NCBI GenBank assembly: GCA_027622005.1
Contig: JAQBZH010000025.1
Location: 1-34,683 of the forward strand
Source of the DNA: Bacteroidota bacterium
Lineage (GTDB): Bacteria; Bacteroidota; Rhodothermia; Rhodothermales; UBA10348
Length of the DNA: 34,683 nucleotides
Direction of reading: 5' to 3'
Below the pieces are notes generated by a model. The model was not told the DNA's origin. It saw only the letters and a list, made by a program, of their open reading frames with translations, and made no database searches. The stretch's first letter is position 1, and the number at the start of each line of letters is the position of its first letter. A program made the translations under genes and the position numbers. Shown one piece after another: positions 26,301 to 33,751 of the stretch.

Positions 26301-26378
26301 ATCACCAGTTTTAAAATGTCCAAATTCGAGGAAATGGTTCAAGAGCTTAAGTTGCCGGCCATTAAGCTGGATAGCTGA
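23343..26378 (+). CDS. Secreted BNR/sortilin-like (VPS10-type) propeller protein, second paralogue
   Basis: Exported 1011-aa protein. The signal peptide is residues 1-22 (MRSFLVAVLLFLAAPAF, cleavage near ASSQ). About eleven Asp-box motifs are visible, including TKDGGQTW, SVDAGKTW, SKDGGKTW, STDGGDTW, SENGGETW, SKDGGSE, SFDGGENW, STNNGQSW, TRDDGKNW, TSDYGATW and SFDDGANW, indicating one or two beta-propellers. The order of blocks (opening RLVGPFRGGRSAAV, LKDSRHISRVRIHPKNPDLVY, GDDGGAQVS, YGGQQDNSTV, FWVLDDLTPL and a helical C-terminus) follows the paralogue at 13992 closely, but without its acidic linker. No T9SS tail is present. It stands alone, facing the minus-strand cytochrome operon. Ligand-binding or protein-protein roles are likelier than proven hydrolase activity. 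Confidence 0.87.
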   Translation: MRSFLVAVLLFLAAPAFQTASSQSIDPSLYKGLDFRLVGPFRGGRSAAVTGVPGKPLLYYMGSTGGGVWRTKDGGQTWNNISDGFFGGSIGAVSVSEWDNNVIYVGGGEKTIRGNVSHGYGMWKSVDAGKTWSDIGLKDSRHISRVRIHPKNPDLVYASVMGHLFGPNKERGVYRSKDGGKTWENILFVSDKAGAMDLVMDPTNPRILYATMWEFYRSPYEMSSGGEDSGLYKSTDGGDTWVELTNQDNGLPGGVLGIMGVAVSPVNPERVWAIVEHDKGGVYRSENGGETWTRINEDRNLRQRAWYYSRIYAGTQDADDVWVLNVSLWHSKDGGSEYKNVDTPHGDHHDFWIAPEDANRLVVGDDGGAQVSFDGGENWSTYYNQPTAQFYRVETDNHFPYRIYGGQQDNSTVRILSTSNGRSEREWESTSGGESAWLAIHPNDPEIVYGGSYGGSFSVTNHRSKQSRSIDVWPDNPMGHGAEDFKYRFQWNFPIITSRHNPDAVLATSQHVHRSTNNGQSWTLISPDLTKNDPSTLGPSGGPITKDNTAVEYYATIFTLAEGAEPGVIWTGSDDGLIHITRDDGKNWTNVTPPKAIFPDWMMVNDMVVDPRNPGGLYVAGTRYKSDDFAPYLYKTSDYGATWKKITNGIPKDHFTRTIETDPVRAGLLYAGTESGMYLSFDDGANWQSFQQNLPIVPITDLKWKDHDLVVATQGRAFWVLDDLTPLYHLKAEDKDKKYTFSSPYSATIGAENSVRLRYWFKEDQKDDLTMRILEEDGTIIKTFEGKEVPAKKGFNQFNWNMQYSDAETFDGIIMWAGSVRGPRAVPGTYQARLVVGEDSTTVNFEIKPDPRSESSIADLEEQFSFLLGIRDKLSETHKAIKQIRSLRKQVNDVLERVPADYAQADTLKGYAKSILDGMKEVEEALYQTKNQSGQDPLNYPIRLNNKLAAVGGVASGGNYRPTDQAYGVRDELVLQIDEWLTKLADITSFKMSKFEEMVQELKLPAIKLDS

Positions 26379-26412
26379 GCCCACCGGCCACGACTTTTGA
26401 CGAAGTGACCTG

Positions 26413-26440
26413 GATTTGGCCTGCAAACGACCGCCAAATC
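26413..26440. terminator. Hairpin between convergent genes, possible bidirectional terminator
   Basis: Arms GATTTGGC (26413-26420) and GCCAAATC (26433-26440) pair over 8 bp around a 12-nt loop, in the 67-bp gap between the convergent BNR and cytochrome genes. A weak T-run (TTTTCT at 26450) follows on the plus strand. An outer repeat CTGAGCC (26375-26381) and GGCTCAG (26443-26449) brackets it. Confidence 0.4.
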
Positions 26441-26445
26441 AAGGC

Positions 26446-27915
26446 TCAGTTTTCTAGGACTCCCGTATCTATTTCAGCTTCGGGAAGAGCCGCTTTTAAC
26501 AGCGCAACACCTTCCGGGGTTACGGCGGTCTGCCACAGGTAGATCGCCGTAAGCGTTTTTATCGGCGTAATGTGCTGGATTGAAGCGTCAGAGACCTTCG
26601 TGCCGTATAGATTTAGGTATTCTAAAAAGGCCAGACTGCTTATGGCCGCGAGGCTATCTCCTGTAATCCCCGTGTTTGATAGGTTTAGCCGAGTTAAATG
26701 CGGGAATGAGGCCAACTTGGTCAACGCCACATCAGTTACATCACTTCCTCGAAGATCAAGCCAGGTAACCTGCTGAGCCAAGGAATCGAGCTCTGCCGTG
26801 AAACATGATGCGACTCCTTTGCACGTGACGGACAGCAGGTTTTCGCCCTCAGCCAAAATATCAATTAAGACCCCCTTAGCTCGCAAATTCGCTATCAAAG
26901 TCGAGTCTGGAGCTGGAATGTCCAATGCGAACACTCCTGTCCGGATTTCACCCAGACCATACGCTTGGAGAATGGTGTAAATGTCGGCGGGAAGGTTGGC
27001 GTCCGCTATCAAGGTCTCAAAAGACGCACCCTCTTCAACCCACCATTTGATGAGCTCCGCGTCGGAAAAGGAGAGGGGCTTTGCGTTAAACAAAGGGGGC
27101 ATGTGGTCTTCATGCCCTTCGGGGAGCGAAATCCTCTTGATCAAAAGGCTTTCTTCGGGTCTGCCCGCTACGATCAAAGGTTCATCGCCTTCGTGCGTAG
27201 ATATCGCTTCCATCGTGTGCAATCCCAACTTCCCTTCTTGGCGTTCACCACCGTGGCAACTGGAGCACTTCTCCACGAAAATGGGCGAAATAATGCCATC
27301 AAAGACGGTTGTGGTGCCGGGCGTAGACAAATCAAAACGCTCTTTCATTGGATTGGGTTGGCCTAAAACAGCGACCACAAACCCAGGTGCATATTGAGTG
27401 ATGAACCCTTTTCCGTGCGTCATTCGGCCACCTAAATCTCCACCAACCACCAGCCAAATCGTCATAAGTGCCCAACAAAGTCTGCCAAGTACTGGTTTGC
27501 TCAAAATGCGGTGGTCGGAGGTTCTGAGATAAATTAAGATCGCACACAGAGACGTTGCTCCAAATCCCATGACTTTATGAAGGAACAAGGTTTCTGCCGG
27601 ATAGCCCCCCGTTTGAGCTAACCAAAGTCCCGCCAAAATGGCTTTTACACCCGACCATGAGCCCAAGACCAACGTAATATTGACCACATTGTCGGGAATA
27701 GATACCCAGCGCATTTTGTTCAATACCACAAAAATCAGTGCGCAAACAATGACTGCGATGGGAAAGTGCACGATGATCGGATGCAATCTTCCAAAAAATC
27801 GAAACAGATCGGGAGACTGCCCCGCCGTTTCAATTCCAAAATAAACGACCGACAACAACACTGAAATGGCGATCAGATTCCACTTGGCAAATCGATTAGA
27901 AATCATGAGGGGCAT
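26446..27915 (-). CDS. Membrane-anchored cytochrome c / LRR protein (DUF2231-like N-terminus)
   Basis: Three-part protein. Residues 12-185 are a membrane domain with about four or five helices opening with FGRLHPIIVHFPIAV (41-55), typical of DUF2231-like proteins, and containing H113 and H167 near helix ends. Residues 200-300 form a Planctomycete-type cytochrome c domain with the haem-binding CSSCH (217-221) and a likely axial Met in EDHMPP (M272). Residues 380-480 are leucine-rich repeats of about 24 residues (VTWLDLRGSDVTDVALTKL, LTRLNLSNTGITGDSL, LEYLNLYGTKVSDASI, LTAIYLWQTAVTPEGV). It is the third gene of a minus-strand unit, 72 bp after the DUF1501 gene. It probably takes part in periplasmic electron transfer connected to the reaction of its neighbours; the LRR may bind a partner. 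Confidence 0.88.
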   Translation of the reverse strand: MPLMISNRFAKWNLIAISVLLSVVYFGIETAGQSPDLFRFFGRLHPIIVHFPIAVIVCALIFVVLNKMRWVSIPDNVVNITLVLGSWSGVKAILAGLWLAQTGGYPAETLFLHKVMGFGATSLCAILIYLRTSDHRILSKPVLGRLCWALMTIWLVVGGDLGGRMTHGKGFITQYAPGFVVAVLGQPNPMKERFDLSTPGTTTVFDGIISPIFVEKCSSCHGGERQEGKLGLHTMEAISTHEGDEPLIVAGRPEESLLIKRISLPEGHEDHMPPLFNAKPLSFSDAELIKWWVEEGASFETLIADANLPADIYTILQAYGLGEIRTGVFALDIPAPDSTLIANLRAKGVLIDILAEGENLLSVTCKGVASCFTAELDSLAQQVTWLDLRGSDVTDVALTKLASFPHLTRLNLSNTGITGDSLAAISSLAFLEYLNLYGTKVSDASIQHITPIKTLTAIYLWQTAVTPEGVALLKAALPEAEIDTGVLEN

Positions 27916-27987
27916 GGAGTTACTGGAATTTTAATACGACTCTTTTCGAACGGAAAGTAAGTGTTCGGGCATTGGGAGAACTATGGT

Positions 27988-29502
27988 CTAGGCTAAAATC
28001 TCCCTAATTACTCTACCACCAACGTCAGTTAATCTGAAATTTCGGCCCTGGAAAGGGAAAGTCAGCTTCGTATGATCAAAGCCGAGTTGGTTTAGGATCG
28101 TGGCCTGCAGATCGTGCACATGAACCCTTCCGCTTACCGGATCATATCCAATTTCGTCGGTCTCCCCGTAAGTAAATCCACGTTTAACCCCACCTCCAGC
28201 CATCCACATGGTAAATGCATCACTGTGGTGGTCGCGTCCTACGAATGGATTGTCTTGACCAGAGCGGTTTTCGAGCATTGGGGTCCGACCAAATTCTCCG
28301 CCCCATACAATCAGGGTGTCTTCCAACAAGCCACGGCGTTTAAGGTCTACAATCAAGGCAGTTATGGCTCGATCCGTCTCTTTGCATCGATCCAAAAAGC
28401 CGAAGTTTAGCGCCTCACTTTCCCCCGCACCGTGGGAGTCCCATCCCCAGTGAAAAAGCTGGACAAACCGAACGCCGCGCTCGACCAATCTTCGAGCCAA
28501 TAAGCAATTATTGGCGAATGAAATCTCGCCGGGTGCTGTTCCGTATTCCTGATGAATGTAGGCGGGTTCCGCCCCGATATCCATGGCTTCTGGAACGGCC
28601 ATTTGCATGCGAAATGCGAGTTCATATTGAGCGATTCTAGTCAGGATTTCGGGGTCCTGGGTTTCTTCGTATTGCTGTTGGTTAATTTTGGATATGGCAT
28701 CGATACTGGCCTGACGCATGTCCCTGGAAACTCCATCCGGATCAGACAAGAATAACACGGGGTCCCCCTGGGAGCGACATTGTACTCCTTGAAACACGGT
28801 AGGGAGGAAGCCACTTCCATAAACCGACGCGCCGGCATCGGGTCCCGCCGCACCTGACAACAGAACGACAAATCCAGGTAAATTTTGATTTTCCGAGCCT
28901 AATCCATAAACCGCCCAAGATCCCAACGAAGGTCTTCCGAGACGCGGATTACCCGTGTACATCAGGAGTTGGGACGGTGCATGATTAAACTCATCTGTGT
29001 GCATGGCCTTCAAAAAAGTAAGCTCGTCGGCCACTGTTTGAAGATGCGGAAGATGGTTCGAAATCCAAGCACCCGACTGACCGTTTTGCTTAAAAACGGC
29101 CTGTGGTCCCAGCATTTTCGGAGCACCTTGAATGAAAGCGAACTTTCGGCCTTCTAGTAGAGAAGGAGGGGTAATTTGCCCGTCTAATTTGGCCAGAATG
29201 GGTTTATAGTCAAATAACTCAAGCTGCGAAGGCGCACCTGCCATGTGGAGAAAAATAACATGTTTGGCCGATGGTGCAAAGTGGGGTGGGCGTGGCGATA
29301 ACGGGTCCAAACCTAATAGACCGCCTACGCCAGCCGTTCCCAGCGCTCCCGAGCTTGCGCCGAGTCCAGAAGAAGCGTAGGCCGCGCCCCCCACTAAGGA
29401 GGCTAACGCCGCACCACCTAACCCGGCAGTAAAAGATTTTAGGAAATGTCGGCGCGTGTGAAGTTGTGCCAACTTCATACGCGCCTCTTCAAATACATTC
29501 AT
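27988..29502 (-). CDS. Tat-exported DUF1501 protein (sulfatase/phosphatase superfamily)
   Basis: A twin-arginine signal (TRRHFLK, Arg17-Arg18, followed by a Gly/Ala-rich hydrophobic stretch) exports the folded protein. DUF1501 belongs to the alkaline phosphatase/sulfatase-like superfamily. Visible blocks are KHVIFLHMAGAPSQLELFDYKP, HAPSQLLMYTGNPRLGRPSLGSW, FVQLFHWGWDSHG, VWGGEFGRTPM, VGRDHHSDAFTMWMAGGGVKRG, TDEIGY and the C-terminal HVHDLQATILNQLG with FQGRNFRLTDVGG. These supply the Asp and His metal-type residues. The ATG overlaps the stop of the upstream DUF1549/DUF1553 gene (ATGA, 29499-29502), so expression is coupled, the arrangement usual in Planctomycetota and Verrucomicrobiota. The substrate is unknown. 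Confidence 0.93.
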   Translation of the reverse strand: MNVFEEARMKLAQLHTRRHFLKSFTAGLGGAALASLVGGAAYASSGLGASSGALGTAGVGGLLGLDPLSPRPPHFAPSAKHVIFLHMAGAPSQLELFDYKPILAKLDGQITPPSLLEGRKFAFIQGAPKMLGPQAVFKQNGQSGAWISNHLPHLQTVADELTFLKAMHTDEFNHAPSQLLMYTGNPRLGRPSLGSWAVYGLGSENQNLPGFVVLLSGAAGPDAGASVYGSGFLPTVFQGVQCRSQGDPVLFLSDPDGVSRDMRQASIDAISKINQQQYEETQDPEILTRIAQYELAFRMQMAVPEAMDIGAEPAYIHQEYGTAPGEISFANNCLLARRLVERGVRFVQLFHWGWDSHGAGESEALNFGFLDRCKETDRAITALIVDLKRRGLLEDTLIVWGGEFGRTPMLENRSGQDNPFVGRDHHSDAFTMWMAGGGVKRGFTYGETDEIGYDPVSGRVHVHDLQATILNQLGFDHTKLTFPFQGRNFRLTDVGGRVIREILA

Positions 29503-31883
29503 TCTTTTGTTAGGTACTCATCCAGATTGAGGATGGTGTTCGCTACTACCGGCAAGGACGAGTCTTTTGCTAATTGGATTAAGGTGGTCAAGGTTTCCGG
29601 GCTTGGATCTCGCGCCAACGCCATTCGATAACCCACTTTGATTTGATCTCCAGTCGAACCACCACTCGCTTTCATCTTAGCGGCAAGTCCTTCAGCTGCT
29701 TCCCAAAAAGCAGGGTCATTGAGCGTTACTAAGGCTTGTAGCGGAGTATTGGTCCGTATCCGGCGAGAAATGCAAAATTCGCGCGACGGGGCATCGAACA
29801 TGGCCATAGCTGGGTAAGGATTGGTTCTCCGCCAATACGTATAGATGGCCCTTCGATATCGGTCTTCTCCCTCCGCCAGAACCCATTGCTGTCCATTGTA
29901 GGGGTTTTTCCAAACGCCGGCGGGCTGCGAAGGCATCACAGAAGGTCCATGGAGTTTTTTAGATAGCAGTCCGCTTACCGCCAGAGCTTGATCCCGTAGT
30001 TGCTCGGCGGAAAGGCGGAATCGCGGCCCACGAGAATACAATTGATTCCGAGAGTCCTTTTCCAGTTTCAGTGGAGTAACCACTGAAGCCTGCCGATACG
30101 TGGCGGAAAGCACCATCTCTTTTAAGATTCCCTTTTGGCTCCAAGCGAGGTCGCGCTGAAAATGCACGGCCAACCAATCCAGCAGTTCAGGATGGGTTGG
30201 CGCTATACCGATCGTTCCGAAATCATCACTTGATTCGACAATTCCGAGGCCAAAAAGCTGCTCCCAAAACCGGTTTACTGTTACGCGCGCCGTCAATGGA
30301 TTTTCATCCGAAACGAGCCATTTGGCAAAGGACAACCGATTGGCCGGTTCTCCTGCTGGAAGAGGGGTAAGGACTTTGGGTACCGCGGGTTCAACGGCCT
30401 CTGCCGGGGATAAAAAGCTCCCTCTTTCTCGCCTTCGGGTAACTCGTCGCTCGGAAGTCGGAAGCTCTTTCATGACGGGGGTGATAGTCGGAGTGAGCTT
30501 TCCAATTTCGCCCATAATCTTGCCACGCTCCTCGCGTAAGCCGACTAGCGTTGGTTCGGCGTCTCCAAATCGGTTTTGAATGAATGCTATTTCGTACGAG
30601 GATCGATCGGCTTTAGGCTTAGCCGCAATTCTTCGGATCTCATTTTTGGAAGTGTTCAGTAATTTTCCGACTTCTAGCGGGTCTTCGAGCTTTGACTCCC
30701 AACTTTCCCAAACCTTTGACATGGTGGGGCTGGTTATGCTATCACGAATGGCCGCCGTTATAGCATCCAATTTGCCAAGTAACTCGCGACCTTTAGCCTG
30801 GTGCGCTGCTTCAAACTCACGAAGGACCGGTTCCTCATGAGCCTGATCCCAATCTGCCGTGTTGTTAAAAACGGCAAATGAACCATAAAAATCATCTTGA
30901 ACGAAGGGGTCATACGGATGCCCATGGCACTGAACGCAGCGCATGGTTACGCCCTGAAACACTTCCCACGTCGTATTGACGCGGTCCACGATGGAAGCAA
31001 ATCGATGTTCTTCGTCATCGGTGCCCCCTTCCTCATTCGTCATCGTGTTCCGATTAAACGCGGTTGCAATCAATTGCTCGGTGGTCGGATTTGGAAGTAG
31101 GTCGCCGGCCAACTGCTCAATCGTAAACTGATCAAACGGCAAATCCCGGTTAAAAGCATCCATCAACCAGTCCCGATACCGCCAAATGGAGCGCTCCCGG
31201 TCGGCTTCATAGCCCTTCGAGTCGGCATATCGAGCTAAATCCAACCACAACGCTGCCCATCTTTCCCCAAACCGTGGGCTTGCCAAAAGTTCGTCGACTA
31301 ATGCCTCGTAATTGCCTGTCTCACAAAGCTTTGTGGCTTGATCAAATGTCGCGGGAAGACCCGTTAAGTCGAGGCTAAGGCGGCGCGCCAACACATTGCA
31401 ATTCGCTTCGGGAGCAGGCTCCAGCCCGTTTTCTTGAAGTACTTCGAGCACAAAGGAGTCAATTGGGGACCGAATCCAAGGGTTTTCGACCGGGGGCGAA
31501 CTTTTAACGGGCGTTACATAGGCCCAATGCGTGCCCCACTCTGCTCCTTGATCAATCCAATCGCGAAGTTTTTGAATCTGGAGTTCAGTCAGAGGAGCTT
31601 CGTCCTTTGGCATGCGGTCGCTTACGTTGGCATGCGTAATGCGGCGAATCAGTTCACTACCGTCTGCATCCCCAGGGACAATGGCCGGATTCCCCGATTC
31701 GCCCCCCAACAAAGCTAGTTCGCGGAATTGCAGGTTTAGGTCGGCATTTGTTTTGACCCCGCCGTGGCACGTCACACAACGGTCATTCAAAATGGGTCTG
31801 ATTTCGGTGTTGAAATCTACTTTCGCAGGGCCGCAACCGGCCAGAAGTACGACTACTAAGACTATTGTAATGGAATGCCTCAT
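29499..31883 (-). CDS. PSCyt1-DUF1549-DUF1553 lipoprotein (Planctomycete-type)
   Basis: Exported lipoprotein of 794 aa from the ATG at 31883 (MRHSITIVLVVVLLAGC, lipidated Cys17). Codons further upstream (ATG 31889, GTG 31907) are possible but weaken the signal peptide. The first domain is a cytochrome c with CVTCH (36-40) and a Met in DRMPKDEAPL. DUF1549 follows (VLARRLSLDLTGLP, LASPRFGERWAALWLDLARYADSKGYE, QLAGDLLPNPT) and contains a second haem-like CVQCHGHPYDPF. DUF1553 closes the protein (NPLTARVTVNRFWEQLFGLGIVESSDDFG, EMVLSATYRQAS, RYRRAIYTYWRRT, PLQALVTLNDP). The gene is the first of the unit with DUF1501 and the cytochrome/LRR gene. Reaction unknown; two haem sites argue for redox work in the periplasm. 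Confidence 0.93.
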   Translation of the reverse strand: MRHSITIVLVVVLLAGCGPAKVDFNTEIRPILNDRCVTCHGGVKTNADLNLQFRELALLGGESGNPAIVPGDADGSELIRRITHANVSDRMPKDEAPLTELQIQKLRDWIDQGAEWGTHWAYVTPVKSSPPVENPWIRSPIDSFVLEVLQENGLEPAPEANCNVLARRLSLDLTGLPATFDQATKLCETGNYEALVDELLASPRFGERWAALWLDLARYADSKGYEADRERSIWRYRDWLMDAFNRDLPFDQFTIEQLAGDLLPNPTTEQLIATAFNRNTMTNEEGGTDDEEHRFASIVDRVNTTWEVFQGVTMRCVQCHGHPYDPFVQDDFYGSFAVFNNTADWDQAHEEPVLREFEAAHQAKGRELLGKLDAITAAIRDSITSPTMSKVWESWESKLEDPLEVGKLLNTSKNEIRRIAAKPKADRSSYEIAFIQNRFGDAEPTLVGLREERGKIMGEIGKLTPTITPVMKELPTSERRVTRRRERGSFLSPAEAVEPAVPKVLTPLPAGEPANRLSFAKWLVSDENPLTARVTVNRFWEQLFGLGIVESSDDFGTIGIAPTHPELLDWLAVHFQRDLAWSQKGILKEMVLSATYRQASVVTPLKLEKDSRNQLYSRGPRFRLSAEQLRDQALAVSGLLSKKLHGPSVMPSQPAGVWKNPYNGQQWVLAEGEDRYRRAIYTYWRRTNPYPAMAMFDAPSREFCISRRIRTNTPLQALVTLNDPAFWEAAEGLAAKMKASGGSTGDQIKVGYRMALARDPSPETLTTLIQLAKDSSLPVVANTILNLDEYLTKE

Positions 31884-32021
31884 ACCCATTAGAATCGGGC
31901 AAAACACATCAGATAGTCAATCGGAAAATCAGTCATGATAAAAAAGGTTTTTGATCGAACAGCTTCGGAAATGAATCACGGAAATCCATATACTTCGGTA
32001 TCAACTCGGTCAACTACTACC
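31884..32021. promoter_or_regulatory. Divergent promoter region of cytochrome operon and NHL gene
   Basis: This 138-bp space separates the starts of the minus-strand DUF1549/DUF1553 unit and the plus-strand Tat-NHL gene, so it must contain both promoters. I see no obvious palindrome. Shared control of the two sides is plausible because their products go to the same compartment. Confidence 0.4.
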
Positions 32022-33083
32022 ATGAATCGACGCACGTTTACAAAACACGGCCTTTTAGCCACAGCAGGAGCCACCATCATGCCGCGCGCGCTACATATTA
32101 TTTCAAAAAACGCACCATCGAAGGAAATTATCGGTCACGGCGATTTTCAATATTCCGTCGACCGCGAATGGGGCAAGTTGAATCCGAGCTCGACACCTGT
32201 TAAGAACTGTCACGAAATGGTCCAGGACCGTTTTGGGCGACTCATCATGATCACAGATGAGACCAAGAACAATATTATTATCTACGACAAAAGTGGCAAG
32301 TTCTTGGGTAGTTGGGGAAATACGTTTCCGGATGGTCATGGACTCACCCTTTCGGATGAAGGCGATGCCGAGTATTTATGGATTTGTGACAACGGTTTCG
32401 GAGGAAATCCTCAGGTAGTAAAAACCACGTTGGAAGGGCGCGAAGTGATGCGGTTGCCATCGCCTAAAACCATTGGGGTTTATCCAGAAGCCGACACTTT
32501 TTATCCCACGGAAACGGCGGTAGCGTCTAACGGCGATATTTACGTAGCGGATGGGTACGGAAGTCAATGGATCTTACAGTATTCAAAAGAAGGCCAATTC
32601 ATTCGAAAATTCGGTGGTCGGGGGGACGGGGATTCGCAGTTTTCAACGGCACACGGGGTTTGCGTAGATAGCCGTGGCGCAGGACCCGACACGTTATTGG
32701 TCACGTCTAGAGGGCACAACGCCTTCAAGCGTTTTACGATGGACGGCGAGTACATCGAAACGCTGTTTTTACCGGGAGCTTTTGTTTGCCGAGCCGTTAT
32801 TGATGATGATATGCTTTATTCCGGAGCCTGTTGGTCGCGGTTAAGATACCTGAATCAAACACCCAATTCGGGTTTCGTGACCATTTTGGATTCCAAAGGG
32901 ATGGTGGTTTCGAATCCCGGTGGAACTGCGCCAGAGTATCGGGACGGCGTTCTACAGGTGATGGTTCAACAAGAGAAGGTCTTCCACCATTGCCACGATG
33001 TTTGTATTGACGAAGATAAAAACATCTATGTCTGCCAATGGAACGCTGAGCAATCGTATCCAATCCGGCTAGCTCGGATTTAA
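32022..33083 (+). CDS. Tat-exported NHL-repeat six-bladed beta-propeller protein
   Basis: From the ATG at 32022 the protein (353 aa) opens with a twin-arginine signal MNRRTFTKHGLLATAGATIM; the frame upstream to 31935 adds 29 polar residues that would bury the signal, so the later start is preferred. The remainder is a beta-propeller with NHL-type repeats: VQDRFGRLIMITDETKNNIIIYDKSG, VASNGDIYVADGYGSQWILQYSKEG, FSTAHGVCVDSRG, and HDVCIDEDKNIYVCQWN. It lacks obvious enzymatic residues, although some NHL proteins have lyase activity. The gene is divergent from the DUF1549/DUF1553 operon and so may supply a binding or scaffolding partner for it. Confidence 0.88.
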   Translation: MNRRTFTKHGLLATAGATIMPRALHIISKNAPSKEIIGHGDFQYSVDREWGKLNPSSTPVKNCHEMVQDRFGRLIMITDETKNNIIIYDKSGKFLGSWGNTFPDGHGLTLSDEGDAEYLWICDNGFGGNPQVVKTTLEGREVMRLPSPKTIGVYPEADTFYPTETAVASNGDIYVADGYGSQWILQYSKEGQFIRKFGGRGDGDSQFSTAHGVCVDSRGAGPDTLLVTSRGHNAFKRFTMDGEYIETLFLPGAFVCRAVIDDDMLYSGACWSRLRYLNQTPNSGFVTILDSKGMVVSNPGGTAPEYRDGVLQVMVQQEKVFHHCHDVCIDEDKNIYVCQWNAEQSYPIRLARI

Positions 33084-33176
33084 CGCCGATGGATGTCTGT
33101 TGTGGTATGACCCCCAAAAGCATTCGCCCCTTTCTCGACTACTTATTCCTCAGGGAGTTGCTTTTTCGAATTGGTA

Positions 33177-33212
33177 CACCTACATTAGTTGTATATACTA
33201 ATAATGTAGGTG
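33177..33212. promoter_or_regulatory. 36-bp near-perfect palindrome over the marR start, putative operator
   Basis: Arms CACCTACATTA (33177-33187) and TAATGTAGGTG (33202-33212) are perfectly complementary over 11 bp. Their centre coincides with a perfect 8-bp palindrome GTATATAC (33191-33198), so 32 of 36 bases are symmetric, with mismatched pairs only at 33188/33201 and 33190/33199. The right arm includes the GTG start codon of marR. A repressor bound here would block transcription, and the folded mRNA would hide the start. The core TTGTATATAC recurs before the next gene. Confidence 0.75.
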
Positions 33213-33668
33213 GAGCGCATTAAACTAGAGCAGGAAATACAGCAACACACGTTTAGCGACGAGTTCCTAAAGTCCATCTTGAACGTGTTGGTTACTGCGG
33301 ATAAAATTTCGCACGATACCAACGCGGCCTTGAAACCGTTTGGAATTTCGAAAGAGCAGTACAATGTCCTTCGCATCTTAAAGGGGCAGTTCCCCACCCC
33401 GGCGGCGCTGCAATTAATTTCAGAAAGGATGATTAGTAAATCCTCGAATGCCACCCGTTTAGTTGAAAAACTGCGTCAAAAGGGATTGGTTAAGAGGTCG
33501 GAGTGTTCTTCTGACCGGCGTCAGGTAGACATCCTATTAACGGATAAGGGCCTAACTTTTCTCGAAGAAGTAAACCCCCTCGTGAAGGCCAGTAGTGCCC
33601 AAATGCGCAACTTAACTAAACAGGAATCCACTGAGTTAAACCGGCTTTTAGAAAAGATGCGTGGCTAA
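33210..33668 (+). CDS. MarR-family transcriptional regulator
   Basis: A 152-aa winged-helix regulator. The MarR fold spans the whole protein: dimerisation helices at both ends, the recognition region around LQLISERMISKSSNATRLVEKLRQKGLV (residues 69-96) and the wing SECSSDRRQVDILLTDKG (99-116) with the conserved DRR. It resembles regulators of Bacteroidota that begin with a charged helix like ERIKLEQEIQQHTFSDEF, so the GTG at 33210 is accepted as start; no ATG is available before the conserved part. A large palindrome covers the start codon, implying autorepression, and the same core precedes the NmrA-like gene 84 bp downstream. The inducer is unknown; such pairs commonly respond to oxidants, quinones or phenolics. 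Confidence 0.93.
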   Translation: MERIKLEQEIQQHTFSDEFLKSILNVLVTADKISHDTNAALKPFGISKEQYNVLRILKGQFPTPAALQLISERMISKSSNATRLVEKLRQKGLVKRSECSSDRRQVDILLTDKGLTFLEEVNPLVKASSAQMRNLTKQESTELNRLLEKMRG

Positions 33669-33689
33669 GGCGTTTTTTTAGGTTATTAC

Positions 33690-33701
33690 TTGTATATACA
33701 A
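33690..33701. promoter_or_regulatory. Second copy of the putative MarR operator core
   Basis: TTGTATATACAA is a perfect 12-bp palindrome located 51 bp before the NmrA-like gene start. The first ten bases are identical to 33189-33198 in the operator before marR, and bases on either side are partly symmetric too. It supports control of the downstream gene by the same regulator. Confidence 0.7.
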
Positions 33702-33751
33702 TTTATTACATCACAATTTATACCAACACAACAACAAACGGAGAGACTAAT

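Noticed and set aside
31935-32021. N-terminal extension of the NHL protein
   Set aside because: The extra 29 residues are polar and would place the Tat motif inside the protein; the ATG at 32022 gives a normal Tat signal.
33107-33223. 38-codon frame running across the marR operator (MTPKSIRPFLDY...)
   Set aside because: It overlaps the palindrome and the marR start, has no ribosome-binding site or motif, and its C-terminal part is forced by the palindrome.
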